Source of the DNA: Myxococcales bacterium
GTDB taxonomy: Bacteria; Myxococcota_A; UBA796; SXON01
Reading direction: 5' to 3'
Length of the DNA stretch: 34,734 nucleotides
Assembly (NCBI GenBank): GCA_009692605.1
Contig: SHYV01000016.1
Coordinates: forward strand, 1-34,734
Positions 1 through 8,109 of the stretch are shown in pieces; position 1 is the first letter of the stretch; each line of letters begins with the position of its first letter. A model generated the notes under the pieces. The model saw nothing but the letters and a program-made list of their open reading frames with translations, was not told where the DNA came from and did not search any database. The position numbers and the translations under genes were made by a program.

Positions 1-116
1 CGTTCGCCAGCCAGGAGAACGACCTCGGCCGCATCAGCTTCTACACCGCCGATCAGGGCACGCTCGACACCATCACCGGCTTCGAGCTCAACAGCCAGAT
101 CGACCACGAGGAGTAG
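1..116 (+). CDS. C-terminal end of a beta-propeller-like lipoprotein (partial)
   Basis: Only the last 37 codons and the TAG stop are inside the window; the gene enters from the left. The residues match the C-terminus of the complete gene at 290-1867 with a single Thr/Ser change. I count 7 mismatches over 116 aligned bases, 6 of them silent or in the stop codon. It is therefore a tandem paralogue in the same orientation, separated from the next copy by 173 bases. By analogy with that copy it should encode an outer-membrane or periplasmic lipoprotein built of propeller blades, but nothing of its N-terminus is visible. Confidence 0.8.
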   Translation, partial: FASQENDLGRISFYTADQGTLDTITGFELNSQIDHEE

Positions 117-157
117 CCCTGATCCGCGAAGACGCACGTCGGCGTGACACACGAGTC

Positions 158-180
158 GTGGCCCGCCCAATAGGGGCCAC
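158..180 (+). terminator. GC-rich hairpin after the first paralogue, possible terminator
   Basis: A perfect 7-bp stem (GTGGCCC at 158-164, GGGCCAC at 174-180) with a 9-base loop lies 42 bases after the stop at 116. No T-run follows, so it is not a textbook intrinsic terminator. It may slow or end transcription between the two propeller genes. The rest of 117-289 holds nothing else I can support except the start region of the next gene. Confidence 0.3.
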
Positions 181-289
181 CGCGTGACCTCGCCCTGGCC
201 CGGCAAGCCGCATTCCTCCGCCATTTGCCGCGCCGAGTCGCCACTGGCACGAAACGTGCGTAAGATGCTGGCGCAACATAGGAGCCTGC

Positions 290-1867
290 ATGACCGCCTC
301 ATCTCTCATCCATCGCCCGCTCAGCATCGCCCTCGCCTTGCTCGCCGCCTTGCCCGCGTGCAGCGAGGACAACGAGCTCTCCTCGAAGTCCTCCAGTGAC
401 ACCGGCTACGGCGGGTCCGAGGCCGACGGCGACGCCGACAACGACAACGACGCCGACGCCGACAGCGGGGGCTCCGAGACCGAAGACCCCTACTTCAAGC
501 TCCCGCCCGCTGGAACCGACTCCTACGTGTTCGTGGCCAACCCGGACCGCGACACGGTGACGCGCATCCAGGTTCCCGAGCTGCTCGTCGACACCCGCGA
601 CGTAGGCGCCATGCCGACGCAAGTGCAGACCACCGCCGACTACATGCGCGCCGTCACCCTGAACGAAGGCAGCGACGACATCAGCATCATCGACGCCGAA
701 TTATTTACTGTCGACACGGTCGAGATCCGGGACAACTTCAACGCGATGTCGCTCTCGACCGACGGCAAGTGGGCTGCCGCCTGGTACAACCCCGACGCTG
801 AGAGCTCCGCGTCGTCGGGCGGAATCCAGACGTTTAACGAGGTTAGCTTCGTGAACCTCGACACCAAGGTTCACACTCCGATGGTCGTTGGCTTCAACCC
901 CCGCGGCATCCGGTGGAGCGCGGACGGCACTCTGGCCGTCGTGGTCTCCGACGCCTCGCTCGCGGTGATCGATCTCGCCGCCGCGACGCTCTCCCCCCAG
1001 CTCGTGCCCATCGCCGACGATGTGGTCAACGCGCCGGCCGCCGAGGAGGTCGAGCTCTCCCCGGACTCCAACTGGGCGTTCGTTCGCCAGTACGGCACCA
1101 ACGAGATCGTGCTCGTTGACCTGCATGCCCTGACCTCCGACCTGCTCGAGGTCGGCGACAACCCCACCGATCTCGACCTCTCGCCCGATGGCACCGAAGT
1201 CGCAGTGATGGCCCGCGACGCGCACGAGCTGTGGATCTTCGACGCGGTGGACCCGCTGGCGGACCCTCGGATCGTGAGCACGCCGGAAGACACCGCGTAC
1301 GGATCGGTGCTCTTCGCCGGCGACGGCGGGCAGGCCGTGCTGTACACCAACGCCTCGCGCGTCTCCCAGTTCGCTACCTGGAATACAACGACCGACGTCA
1401 TCACCGACCATTCCCTCGTGAAGCCGGTCTCCTCGATGGCCGCGTCTCCCACCGGCGGATCCCTGCTGGTCTTCCACACCGAGGACGATGCCTCCGACGC
1501 CGACACCACCTCACAGTTCTACGGCGAGTGGGCGCTGACTCTGGTCGACCTCGACGACTTCCGGCAGAACCCCATCCTCCTGCCGAACGAGCCGTCCGGA
1601 TATTCCGTCACCACCGACGGGAAGTACGGGTTCTACCTGCTGGAAGGGTTCAACTTCCTCGAGGTGCTCGACTTCGAGACGATGCTCCCGGAGGAGATCG
1701 CGCTCAAGAGCCCCCCGGTGTTCGTCGGCACCCTGCCCGAGACCGACATCGCGTTCGCCAGCCAGGAGAACGACCTGGGCCGCATCAGCTTCTACACCGC
1801 CGATCAGGGGTCGCTGGACACCATCACCGGCTTCGAGCTCAACAGCCAGATTGACCACGAGGAATAA
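290..1867 (+). CDS. Beta-propeller-like lipoprotein, paralogue A
   Basis: A 525-residue protein. The N-terminus has a short hydrophobic stretch ending in L-P-A-C, giving a lipidated Cys24 after signal peptidase II cleavage. An Asp/Asn/Ala/Gly-rich linker follows (about residues 27-65). The rest reads as repeated blades of the YVTN/WD40-like kind: segments such as SPDGTEVAVMA, SADGTLAVVVS and SPDSNWAFVR recur about every 40-50 residues. No catalytic motif is visible; such propellers usually bind partners or serve as scaffolds. The ATG has AGGAG five bases upstream, and that run overlaps a TA-initial hexamer (279-284). One AT-rich patch around 700 contains a TTA codon, rare in this region. The next paralogue follows after three bases, so they are probably co-transcribed. 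Function unknown; family resemblance is by pattern only. Confidence 0.85.
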   Translation: MTASSLIHRPLSIALALLAALPACSEDNELSSKSSSDTGYGGSEADGDADNDNDADADSGGSETEDPYFKLPPAGTDSYVFVANPDRDTVTRIQVPELLVDTRDVGAMPTQVQTTADYMRAVTLNEGSDDISIIDAELFTVDTVEIRDNFNAMSLSTDGKWAAAWYNPDAESSASSGGIQTFNEVSFVNLDTKVHTPMVVGFNPRGIRWSADGTLAVVVSDASLAVIDLAAATLSPQLVPIADDVVNAPAAEEVELSPDSNWAFVRQYGTNEIVLVDLHALTSDLLEVGDNPTDLDLSPDGTEVAVMARDAHELWIFDAVDPLADPRIVSTPEDTAYGSVLFAGDGGQAVLYTNASRVSQFATWNTTTDVITDHSLVKPVSSMAASPTGGSLLVFHTEDDASDADTTSQFYGEWALTLVDLDDFRQNPILLPNEPSGYSVTTDGKYGFYLLEGFNFLEVLDFETMLPEEIALKSPPVFVGTLPETDIAFASQENDLGRISFYTADQGSLDTITGFELNSQIDHEE

Positions 1868-1870
1868 CCA

Positions 1871-3466
1871 ATGAAAAAACTTACTTTCAGACTCACGCTC
1901 GCGCCGATCGCTGGCACGGCACGCGCCGCCACCGCGTTCGCGGCCATCGGACTCGCGACCACCGGGTTCGCCGCCTGCACCCCCGATCATGGCACGGTCT
2001 ATGGCGACGCTTCCTGGGATCCCGCGGTGCTCGCGGCGAAGGACGGCGTCTACGCGCGCTTGCCCTCTGCCGGAAAGCTCATTCGCGTCACGACCGACGG
2101 GAGCTACGCCGAAGTGGACCTTGGCGGCGCCCAGCCCGACACCCTCACGCTGGTGCCCGGCGGCGACGCCGTGCTGGTCAACGCCAGTTGGCCGGTGTGC
2201 GAGAGCACCAAGCCCAACCTGAAGTTCCTCAGCGACTGCGACGAGGACGACCTGACCTATGGTCACGAGCTGAGCCTGGTGAAGGACGGCGCGGTCGTCG
2301 GAACCACCACCGAAGTGCCGTACCAGTTCAACGCCATGGCGTTCAACGCCGACGCTTCGCTCGCCGTCGCATACCTGAACTTCGCGGATGGGGCCGAGAT
2401 CGACGTCACCGGCGTATTGAACCTGACCGAGGCGGCCTTCATGGACCTCTCCACCTCGGAGGTCCACCGCGTGGCTGTTGGATTTGCTCCGGAGAACGTA
2501 CTGTTCACCGGGGACGGCCAGAAGGCGGTCGTGCTCTCCCGCTCGCAGGTCGCGGTGGTTGACCTTGCCAGTTGGGCCGTCAGCGTGACCTACCCGTTGA
2601 CGCTGTCGGCCAGCGACGTGGTCGAGCCCACCGACGTCGAGCTCACCCCCGACGGCACCTACGCGCTGGTCACGATCGCCAACAGCCCGAACCTCTATGT
2701 GCTCGACCTCGTGGCCGAGAGCATCGACATCGTCGAGCTGGACGCGGTCCCGAGCGACCTGCACGTCGACGCGGCGAACGACCGGACGATCATCGTCTAC
2801 GGGAACAGCGCGACGGTGGACGTGCTGGAGCACGCGTACTTCGAGACCAGCGCGTGGGAGCTGAACGAGCCTGCGTCGGCGATCGTAGCGGCGGGCACGG
2901 CAAACCTCCTCTTCAACCCCGGGAGCTCCTACCACGACGTCTACAGCTTCGACATCGCGTCGGGCCGGCTCGACGAGTACAGGGCCGAGAACCCCGTCGA
3001 CGAGATGTTCGTCACCGAGGACGGCGCGGTGGCCATCGCCACCACCCGGCCGGAGAGCAGCGGCGGGTCGGGCGTCAGCGGCTTCTATGACAGCTACTAC
3101 GGCCTGAACGTCTTCGACCTCGCCACCGGCCACACCCCGGCAGCTCTGGCGCTCGAGTCGGCGCCGGTAGGCGTGCAGCTGGTCTCCGAGGGTGGCGTCA
3201 ACACCGCATTCGTCCTCCTCGACGGCGTGGATCAGCTCCAGCAGGTCGATCTGGCGACCGGCTCCTCGACCACGCTCGACCTGCCGGCTCCGCCGGTCGG
3301 CATCACCGCCATCCCCGACGGCCCGTTCGTGGTCAGCCACTCCTCCGCGCTTGGCCTGCTCAGCTTCTACGATGTCGCGTCCGGCACGTTCGTCACGGCT
3401 TCCAATTTCGCAACAATCGGTCTGTACGGAGAGCGGGAGCTTCCCCGCCAGGAGGTGTCCCAATGA
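1871..3466 (+). CDS. Beta-propeller-like lipoprotein, paralogue B
   Basis: A 531-residue relative of the preceding gene, more diverged than the copy at the left edge. The signal peptide begins MKK and ends in G-F-A-A-C, so Cys36 is the likely lipidation site. Propeller-type segments recur (TPDGTYALVTI, VTEDGAVAIAT, FTGDGQKAVVLS). The C-terminal block (LLSFYDVASGTF) aligns with RISFYTADQGSL in paralogue A, supporting common ancestry. GAGGAA sits seven bases before the ATG and overlaps the end of paralogue A. Its TGA overlaps the ATG of the next gene by four bases, which suggests translational coupling to the barrel-like protein. Role unknown; probably a surface or periplasmic scaffold. Confidence 0.85.
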   Translation: MKKLTFRLTLAPIAGTARAATAFAAIGLATTGFAACTPDHGTVYGDASWDPAVLAAKDGVYARLPSAGKLIRVTTDGSYAEVDLGGAQPDTLTLVPGGDAVLVNASWPVCESTKPNLKFLSDCDEDDLTYGHELSLVKDGAVVGTTTEVPYQFNAMAFNADASLAVAYLNFADGAEIDVTGVLNLTEAAFMDLSTSEVHRVAVGFAPENVLFTGDGQKAVVLSRSQVAVVDLASWAVSVTYPLTLSASDVVEPTDVELTPDGTYALVTIANSPNLYVLDLVAESIDIVELDAVPSDLHVDAANDRTIIVYGNSATVDVLEHAYFETSAWELNEPASAIVAAGTANLLFNPGSSYHDVYSFDIASGRLDEYRAENPVDEMFVTEDGAVAIATTRPESSGGSGVSGFYDSYYGLNVFDLATGHTPAALALESAPVGVQLVSEGGVNTAFVLLDGVDQLQQVDLATGSSTTLDLPAPPVGITAIPDGPFVVSHSSALGLLSFYDVASGTFVTASNFATIGLYGERELPRQEVSQ

Positions 3467-4320
3467 TCACGCTCGCCCTGCTGCTCACTACGTCCTTCTC
3501 GACGTTCGCCCTCGCCGGTGACGCTGAACCCGCGCCGGCGACGGCCGCCCCGACCGCCGCTTCGCCCGCCGACGCAGCGCTGGCCATCCCGGTGCCAACG
3601 CTGCCCGCAGCGCCGCCGGTCGCCGCACCAGAGGCCGCCGCACCAGAGGCCGCCGCACCAGAGGCCGCCGCGGAGGCCCCGCCCCGCAGCCACCCTCGAT
3701 TCGGCCTCGAGGTCGCGGTCGGCGCTCAGGGCACCGGCACATCGAGCTTCGACCCCGGCGGCGTTCGCGGCACCTTCGGCCTCACCGGCCGGCTGCAGCT
3801 CACCCGCGCGCTCGCGCTCGACCTCGGCCTCACCCACAGCCTGAACGGCGGCACCCGGTCGTTCGACGTGGAGAGCGCAGACTCCGCCGCGTACTACGAG
3901 GACGAAGAGTACCAGGACGAAGAGTACTACGACGATTGCTACGATTGTTACCCCAGCCTCTACGCGTCGACGCAGATGATGACCGAGCGGCTCGACTTCG
4001 GGCTCCGGGCCGAGCTCCCGATCTGGAGCGCGTTCCGCCCGTACGCCAAGGTCGCCGCAATCGGCGCGCTCAGCATCGCCAGGCTGGACGAGGACACCGA
4101 GGACACCGAGAACCCGACCCAACTCTCGCGGGCTGGCTTCACGGGCGGCGGCTACTTCGCCGCCGGTTTCTCCACGCCAATCCGACTGAACGATACGATG
4201 CACATCCTGCCCAGCGTCGAGGCCGGCTACAGCGCGATCGCGCCGGTGACGCTTGGCGATCTTGGCGCGATCAAGCAGTCGGGCTGCACCTTCCGGTTCT
4301 CGTCAGGCATCACTTTCTGA
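3463..4320 (+). CDS. Predicted outer-membrane beta-barrel protein with Ala/Pro linker
   Basis: A 285-residue protein with a Sec signal (cleavage expected near A-L-A-G, residues 16-19). A long Ala/Pro/Glu linker spans about residues 20-76 and includes a threefold APEAA repeat. From about residue 78 the pattern is alternating amphipathic strands (FGLEVAVGAQG, LQLTRALALDLGL, FGLRAELPIW, GYFAAGFSTPIRL). It ends FRFSSGITF with a terminal Phe, the signature recognised by the BAM machinery. An acidic Tyr-rich stretch (residues about 144-163, rich in E, D and Y) contains C-Y-D-C and probably forms a loop. The start overlaps the previous stop (ATGA), with AGGAGG seven bases upstream. It is likely the membrane partner of the two propeller lipoproteins, by context only. 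Confidence 0.75.
   Translation: MITLALLLTTSFSTFALAGDAEPAPATAAPTAASPADAALAIPVPTLPAAPPVAAPEAAAPEAAAPEAAAEAPPRSHPRFGLEVAVGAQGTGTSSFDPGGVRGTFGLTGRLQLTRALALDLGLTHSLNGGTRSFDVESADSAAYYEDEEYQDEEYYDDCYDCYPSLYASTQMMTERLDFGLRAELPIWSAFRPYAKVAAIGALSIARLDEDTEDTENPTQLSRAGFTGGGYFAAGFSTPIRLNDTMHILPSVEAGYSAIAPVTLGDLGAIKQSGCTFRFSSGITF
3619..3663 (+). repeat. 15-bp tandem repeat, three copies
   Basis: Three near-identical 15-base units (first 3619-3633, then 3634-3648 and 3649-3663) encode the APEAA repeat in the Ala/Pro linker of the barrel protein. The unit is a multiple of three, so copy-number change would lengthen or shorten the linker without a frameshift. Confidence 0.9.
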
Positions 4321-4418
4321 CCCCAGCCATCCGGCGCAACAATGCTCACGCTGCATTTCATAACGTCGCGTGGCGAAATACACGCTGAAGATCGTCACGG
4401 GCTGGGTTAGACCGGCCG

Positions 4419-5237
4419 ATGTCCTTTCAGCGTCTGGCCCGGTCTGTAGCTGCTGCGGGCACCCCGTTGTGCGTGGGCATCGACCCGCACCCGGGCGTCG
4501 TGGGTACGGACGCGGGCGCGGTGCTGCGCTTCGGCCGCGCGGTCATCGCGGCGTCCGCCGGCCGGGTCCCCGCGGTCAAGCCACAGTTCGCCTTCTACGA
4601 GGCGCTCGGCTGGCAGGGCATGCGGGTGCTGGCCACGCTGTGCGAAGAGTCCCGCGACGCCGGTCTAATCGTCGTCGCAGACGCCAAGCGCGGCGACATC
4701 GGAACGACAGCCGCAGCCTACGCCGGGGCGACTCTGGGCCCCAACGCGCCGTTCCCGGCGGACATCCTCACCGTCTCGCCGTTCCTCGGCCTGGACACCC
4801 TGGGGCCGTTCGTCACGGCTGCGCGCGAGCACGACCGCGCGATCTACGTCTTGCTCCGCACATCCAACGCCGGCTCCGCCACCTTTCAGGACCCTGCCGA
4901 GGAGCCGCTGTGCGCCTGGCTTCGCGACAGGTCCAACATCGCAGGCGCAGTGGTGGGAGCGACGCACGCCGACGCCGTAGTCCGGCTGCGCGCGCGCCTG
5001 CCCCTCTGCCCCTTCCTGCTGCCCGGCTACGGCGCGCAGGGTGGCTCCGCCGAGACTGCCAGAGCGGCGTTCATCGGCGCTTCGGGAGCGGCGGCCCCGG
5101 CGTTGGTGGTGAGCGCGCGCGGCGCCACCCTGCCCGACCAACCGTCCGAGCTTTGGCGGGATGACCCCGCGAGCTGGATCGCGGCCCGCATCGACCTGCT
5201 ACGGGCCGACCTCGCCCGAGCTGGGATCGGGTCGTGA
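4419..5237 (+). CDS. pyrF: Orotidine 5'-phosphate decarboxylase
   Basis: A 272-residue TIM-barrel enzyme that converts OMP to UMP, the last step of de novo pyrimidine synthesis in the cytoplasm. The signature DAKRGDIG lies at residues 88-95 and supplies the catalytic Asp/Lys network. The N-terminal LCVGIDPHPG and the VKPQFAFYEA strand are typical of the longer bacterial (type 2) PyrF, and the length fits. The ATG is preceded by TTAGAC/TAGACC ending 5-6 bases upstream, and I see no Shine-Dalgarno sequence. The TGA overlaps the GTG of the next gene by four bases. No other pyr gene is in the window. Confidence 0.96.
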   Translation: MSFQRLARSVAAAGTPLCVGIDPHPGVVGTDAGAVLRFGRAVIAASAGRVPAVKPQFAFYEALGWQGMRVLATLCEESRDAGLIVVADAKRGDIGTTAAAYAGATLGPNAPFPADILTVSPFLGLDTLGPFVTAAREHDRAIYVLLRTSNAGSATFQDPAEEPLCAWLRDRSNIAGAVVGATHADAVVRLRARLPLCPFLLPGYGAQGGSAETARAAFIGASGAAAPALVVSARGATLPDQPSELWRDDPASWIAARIDLLRADLARAGIGS

Positions 5238-6010
5238 CGCGGGTGGTGACGCGGGTCGTGGCCCTGCTTGGGCTCCTCGCCTGCCACCCCGAGTCTACCC
5301 TCACCGGGACAGCGCGAGACGAGCTCCGCCTCGTCGGCCTTGCGGAGGTTCTGGTCATCCCAGGGTCGCCGAGTGAGCGCTGCCCTCCGCTGCACCTACT
5401 GCCGGATTCGAGCGGCGCGTTCAGCGCCAAGGTCTGCAGCGCACAGACGTACACCGTCTCCTGGGCCCCGGGCGGGGCGGTCGCGTGGCGCGCCGAGACC
5501 GTCACCGCACGAGGGGGCGACACCGTCGCCCTGTCGGCGTGGCCAGCCGGGAACGAGCCCGGCGTGTACATCCTTGGCGAGACAGTGACGCGCCTGCCCC
5601 CGCCGGTCCAGCTGGAGACCTCCCCGGTGCTGCCCTCCAAAACGTCGGTGAGGTACCCGCTCGAGATCCCCGACCACGTTCCGCGCGTGCTCCCCGGTCA
5701 GTTCCTGCTGCTCCAAGGCTCCGAGGCCGACGACCGGCTGATCCGCCTCGGCAGCTCCACGGGAAGCCTCTCTTTCGCGCGAGATAACCCGCCGACCCGC
5801 ATGGGGCCGTGGTCGTTCGAGGGCGTCGACATCGGGAAAGATGGCACGGTCACCCCGCTCCCAGCCGTGGTGGTCCCGCCGACGCATCACATCGTGCAGG
5901 ACGTCCCGCTGGCGTACGTGTACGCAGACGCCGTCCCAACCGGACGGTACCTCGTCGGCAAGCCAGACAGTGCGCGGGCGTGGATGGTGGATTTTGGGGC
6001 GGCGCCGTAA
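5234..6010 (+). CDS. Lipoprotein of unknown function, coupled to pyrF
   Basis: A 258-residue protein that I do not recognise. A GTG start overlaps the pyrF stop (GTGA). The signal peptide is very short and ends L-L-A-C, so Cys17 is the likely lipid anchor. The N-terminal third (residues about 20-80) looks beta-rich with two further cysteines (SERCPPL and SAKVCSA) that could pair. The rest is Pro/Gly-rich without a visible motif. The pairing with pyrF is likely positional rather than functional. Confidence 0.75.
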   Translation: MTRVVTRVVALLGLLACHPESTLTGTARDELRLVGLAEVLVIPGSPSERCPPLHLLPDSSGAFSAKVCSAQTYTVSWAPGGAVAWRAETVTARGGDTVALSAWPAGNEPGVYILGETVTRLPPPVQLETSPVLPSKTSVRYPLEIPDHVPRVLPGQFLLLQGSEADDRLIRLGSSTGSLSFARDNPPTRMGPWSFEGVDIGKDGTVTPLPAVVVPPTHHIVQDVPLAYVYADAVPTGRYLVGKPDSARAWMVDFGAAP

Positions 6011-6057
6011 CGGCCCTCTGCGTGAAGCACCCCGGTCCCGAAGCGGGGCTGGCAAGG

Positions 6058-6063
6058 TAAGCT
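6058..6063 (+). promoter_or_regulatory. -10-like hexamer TAAGCT before the MopE/FG-GAP gene
   Basis: TAAGCT ends seven bases before the ATG at 6071, and no Shine-Dalgarno sequence lies between them. It fits the window-wide pattern of a TA-initial hexamer 5-7 bases before uncoupled starts, consistent with a leaderless transcript. No good -35 is visible. Confidence 0.35.
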
Positions 6064-6070
6064 CCCCCAA

Positions 6071-8074
6071 ATGCCAATCACCCTGCCCGCGCTCCTCGTT
6101 CTCCCCGCGCTCCGCGCCCTCGTTCTGCCCGCGCTCCGCGCCCTCGTTCTGCCCGCGCTCCGCGCCCTCGTTCTGCCCGCGCTCCGCGCCCTCGTTCTCG
6201 TCCCGGCGCTCATCCACCTCGCAGCGTGTAGCGGCAAGCACGTCAAGGACGCGCCCGCCGACGACACGGGCAACCCCAGCAACGACCCGAGCACCGACGC
6301 GGACGGCGACGGCTACTTCGACGAGGCAGAAGGGGGCGACGACTGCGATGACGCCGACGAGTACAGCAACCCGGGCGCAGACGACGTCCCCTACGACGGC
6401 AGAGACCAGGACTGCGACGGCTCCGATCTCTCAGACGTGGATGGCGACGGACACGACGGTGAGCCCGCTGGGGGGGACGACTGCAACGACTCCAACCCCG
6501 AGGTCAACCCCGACGTCGTCGAGATCTGCTACGACAACCTGGACAATGACTGCGACGGCCTAGGCGGGAGCGATGACACCGGCGCGCAGTCGGACTGCGA
6601 CGGTGACGGCACCGACCGGGAAGACGACTGCGACGACACGGACCCATCGGCCTACCCCGGCGCACCCGACGCCTGGTACGACGGCGTCGACAGCGACTGC
6701 CACTCCGACAGCGACTACGATCAGGACCTCGACGGCGAGGACTCCGTCGACGGCGGCGGCGCGGACTGCAACGACCTCGACCCCGCCATGAACCCCGCTG
6801 CGGCCGAGCGCTGGAATGGTTTTGACGACGACTGCGACGGCGGCGTCGACCAGCTCAGCACCAGCGATTCTCGCGCCGGCTGGCACGGCGAGTATTCGAG
6901 CCTCGACCTCTACCTCGGGTACGACTTCGTGCTCACCCCGGATCTCGACGGCGACGGCCTCGATGACGTCGCCATCGGCTCCCCCGGCACCGGAGAGACG
7001 GTCGCGGGCGCGGTCTACGTCATGGCGACGGCGTCGAGCAACGCACCCTCCTCCGGATCCCTCGCGACGATCACCGGAAGCACCACCCTTCTGGGCCTTG
7101 GGCTCACCACCCTGCCAACCGGCCAACTGGCGGTCGCAGCCTACGGCGAGGCGTATGTCTTCGACGCCGCACAGCTTGTCGGCGCCGTCGCCACCGCCAC
7201 GGCCGCTGCGACCCTCTCCGCCGGCAACATCGGGATGCTCAGCGACTGGAGCGGCGGGATCGCCACCATCGGCGGCCCGCTGAGCGCCTCGTCCGGCGTC
7301 ACCGTGTGGAGCGCAGCCACCCTCGCGGCGGGCGGCGCCATCCCGTCGAGCGCAGCGTCGTTCACGATCTCAGACGGCACCGGGTCGGCCGGGGGCGGAT
7401 TTCCAGGCGACCTCGACGGCGACGGGCTCGACGATCTGGCCTACGGGGTCACGGTGCTCGAAATCTCAGCGAAGCTCGCCCTTGTCTCCGGTGAGCTGAT
7501 CGCCGCTGGAGGTACCGCGTCGGCCGACGACACCACGTCTCTGACGGGGATCCCCCTCGTCGATGGCACCGACGGCAGCGTGCGCGTCGTCGGTGGCGTC
7601 GACTACGACGGGGACGGGTACCGCGAGCTCACGCTCGGAGTCCTTGGGGGAACGGGCGGCGCGGAGGGCTCCGGCGTGGCCTACCTCATCGACGGGGATC
7701 ACTGCTTTGAAGGAGGAAAGATCTCGGACATCGCAGAGACGAGGGTAGACGGGCCCATCGCCGGAGGCCAGCTCGCCCCCGCGTGGACCTCGGGGGACGT
7801 GGATGGCGACGGCACGGTAGACCTCGTCCTCGGCTTTCCCGGGTCCGGCGCAGACAGCGTCACGTCCGAGGTCTGGTTCGTCCGCAACGACGTCCTCGCG
7901 GCCCGCGGCGCGGTCACCCCGGCGGCGGGCAACCCGAACTTCCGCTCTGGCGCGCCAGACGACCGCTTCGGCTACTCGATCCGCATGGCGGACCCCGACC
8001 AGGACGGCGATGACGACCTGTTCGTCTCCACGCTGGCATCCTACGGGGCGTTGAACTGGTTCGAGCGGGAATAG
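6071..8074 (+). CDS. Large lipoprotein with MopE-like and FG-GAP repeats
   Basis: A 667-residue exported protein. The N-terminal region to the lipobox (H-L-A-A-C, Cys53) is about 52 residues, far longer than usual. Four copies of the octapeptide LPALRALV extend it, each contributing one Arg to an otherwise hydrophobic core. Residues about 60-265 hold several Asp-rich units of the type DxDGDG...DDCDD...NPGA...DG.DxDCDG, matching the putative metal-binding MopE motif found in deltaproteobacterial surface proteins. From about 285 to the end come FG-GAP/integrin-like blades (DLDGDGLDDVAIG, DLDGDGLDDLAYG, DVDGDGTVDLVLG, DPDQDGDDDLFVS), expected to fold as a Ca-binding propeller. It is probably displayed on the cell surface; ligand unknown. 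Monocistronic by spacing. Confidence 0.9.
   Translation: MPITLPALLVLPALRALVLPALRALVLPALRALVLPALRALVLVPALIHLAACSGKHVKDAPADDTGNPSNDPSTDADGDGYFDEAEGGDDCDDADEYSNPGADDVPYDGRDQDCDGSDLSDVDGDGHDGEPAGGDDCNDSNPEVNPDVVEICYDNLDNDCDGLGGSDDTGAQSDCDGDGTDREDDCDDTDPSAYPGAPDAWYDGVDSDCHSDSDYDQDLDGEDSVDGGGADCNDLDPAMNPAAAERWNGFDDDCDGGVDQLSTSDSRAGWHGEYSSLDLYLGYDFVLTPDLDGDGLDDVAIGSPGTGETVAGAVYVMATASSNAPSSGSLATITGSTTLLGLGLTTLPTGQLAVAAYGEAYVFDAAQLVGAVATATAAATLSAGNIGMLSDWSGGIATIGGPLSASSGVTVWSAATLAAGGAIPSSAASFTISDGTGSAGGGFPGDLDGDGLDDLAYGVTVLEISAKLALVSGELIAAGGTASADDTTSLTGIPLVDGTDGSVRVVGGVDYDGDGYRELTLGVLGGTGGAEGSGVAYLIDGDHCFEGGKISDIAETRVDGPIAGGQLAPAWTSGDVDGDGTVDLVLGFPGSGADSVTSEVWFVRNDVLAARGAVTPAAGNPNFRSGAPDDRFGYSIRMADPDQDGDDDLFVSTLASYGALNWFERE
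6101..6196 (+). repeat. 24-bp tandem repeat, four copies, inside a signal peptide
   Basis: Four 24-base units (6101-6124, 6125-6148, 6149-6172, 6173-6196) are identical except for one base in the first. A shortened partial unit precedes them at 6082-6100. Each encodes eight residues of the signal peptide h-region. Near-perfect identity suggests recent slippage. Confidence 0.95.
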
Positions 8075-8097
8075 GTGTAAACCCCAGCGTTCCCGGA

Positions 8098-8103
8098 TAG
8101 CCC
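8098..8103 (+). promoter_or_regulatory. -10-like hexamer TAGCCC before the acyltransferase
   Basis: TAGCCC ends six bases before the ATG at 8110 and there is no Shine-Dalgarno sequence. It belongs to the leaderless-type pattern described in the findings. The hexamer itself matches a -10 consensus poorly beyond TA. Confidence 0.3.
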
Positions 8104-8109
8104 CGCCCG

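Noticed and set aside
1511-3463. A 650-codon open frame on the minus strand
   Set aside because: Fully antisense to the two propeller lipoproteins, whose signal peptides and paralogy prove the plus strand is coding.
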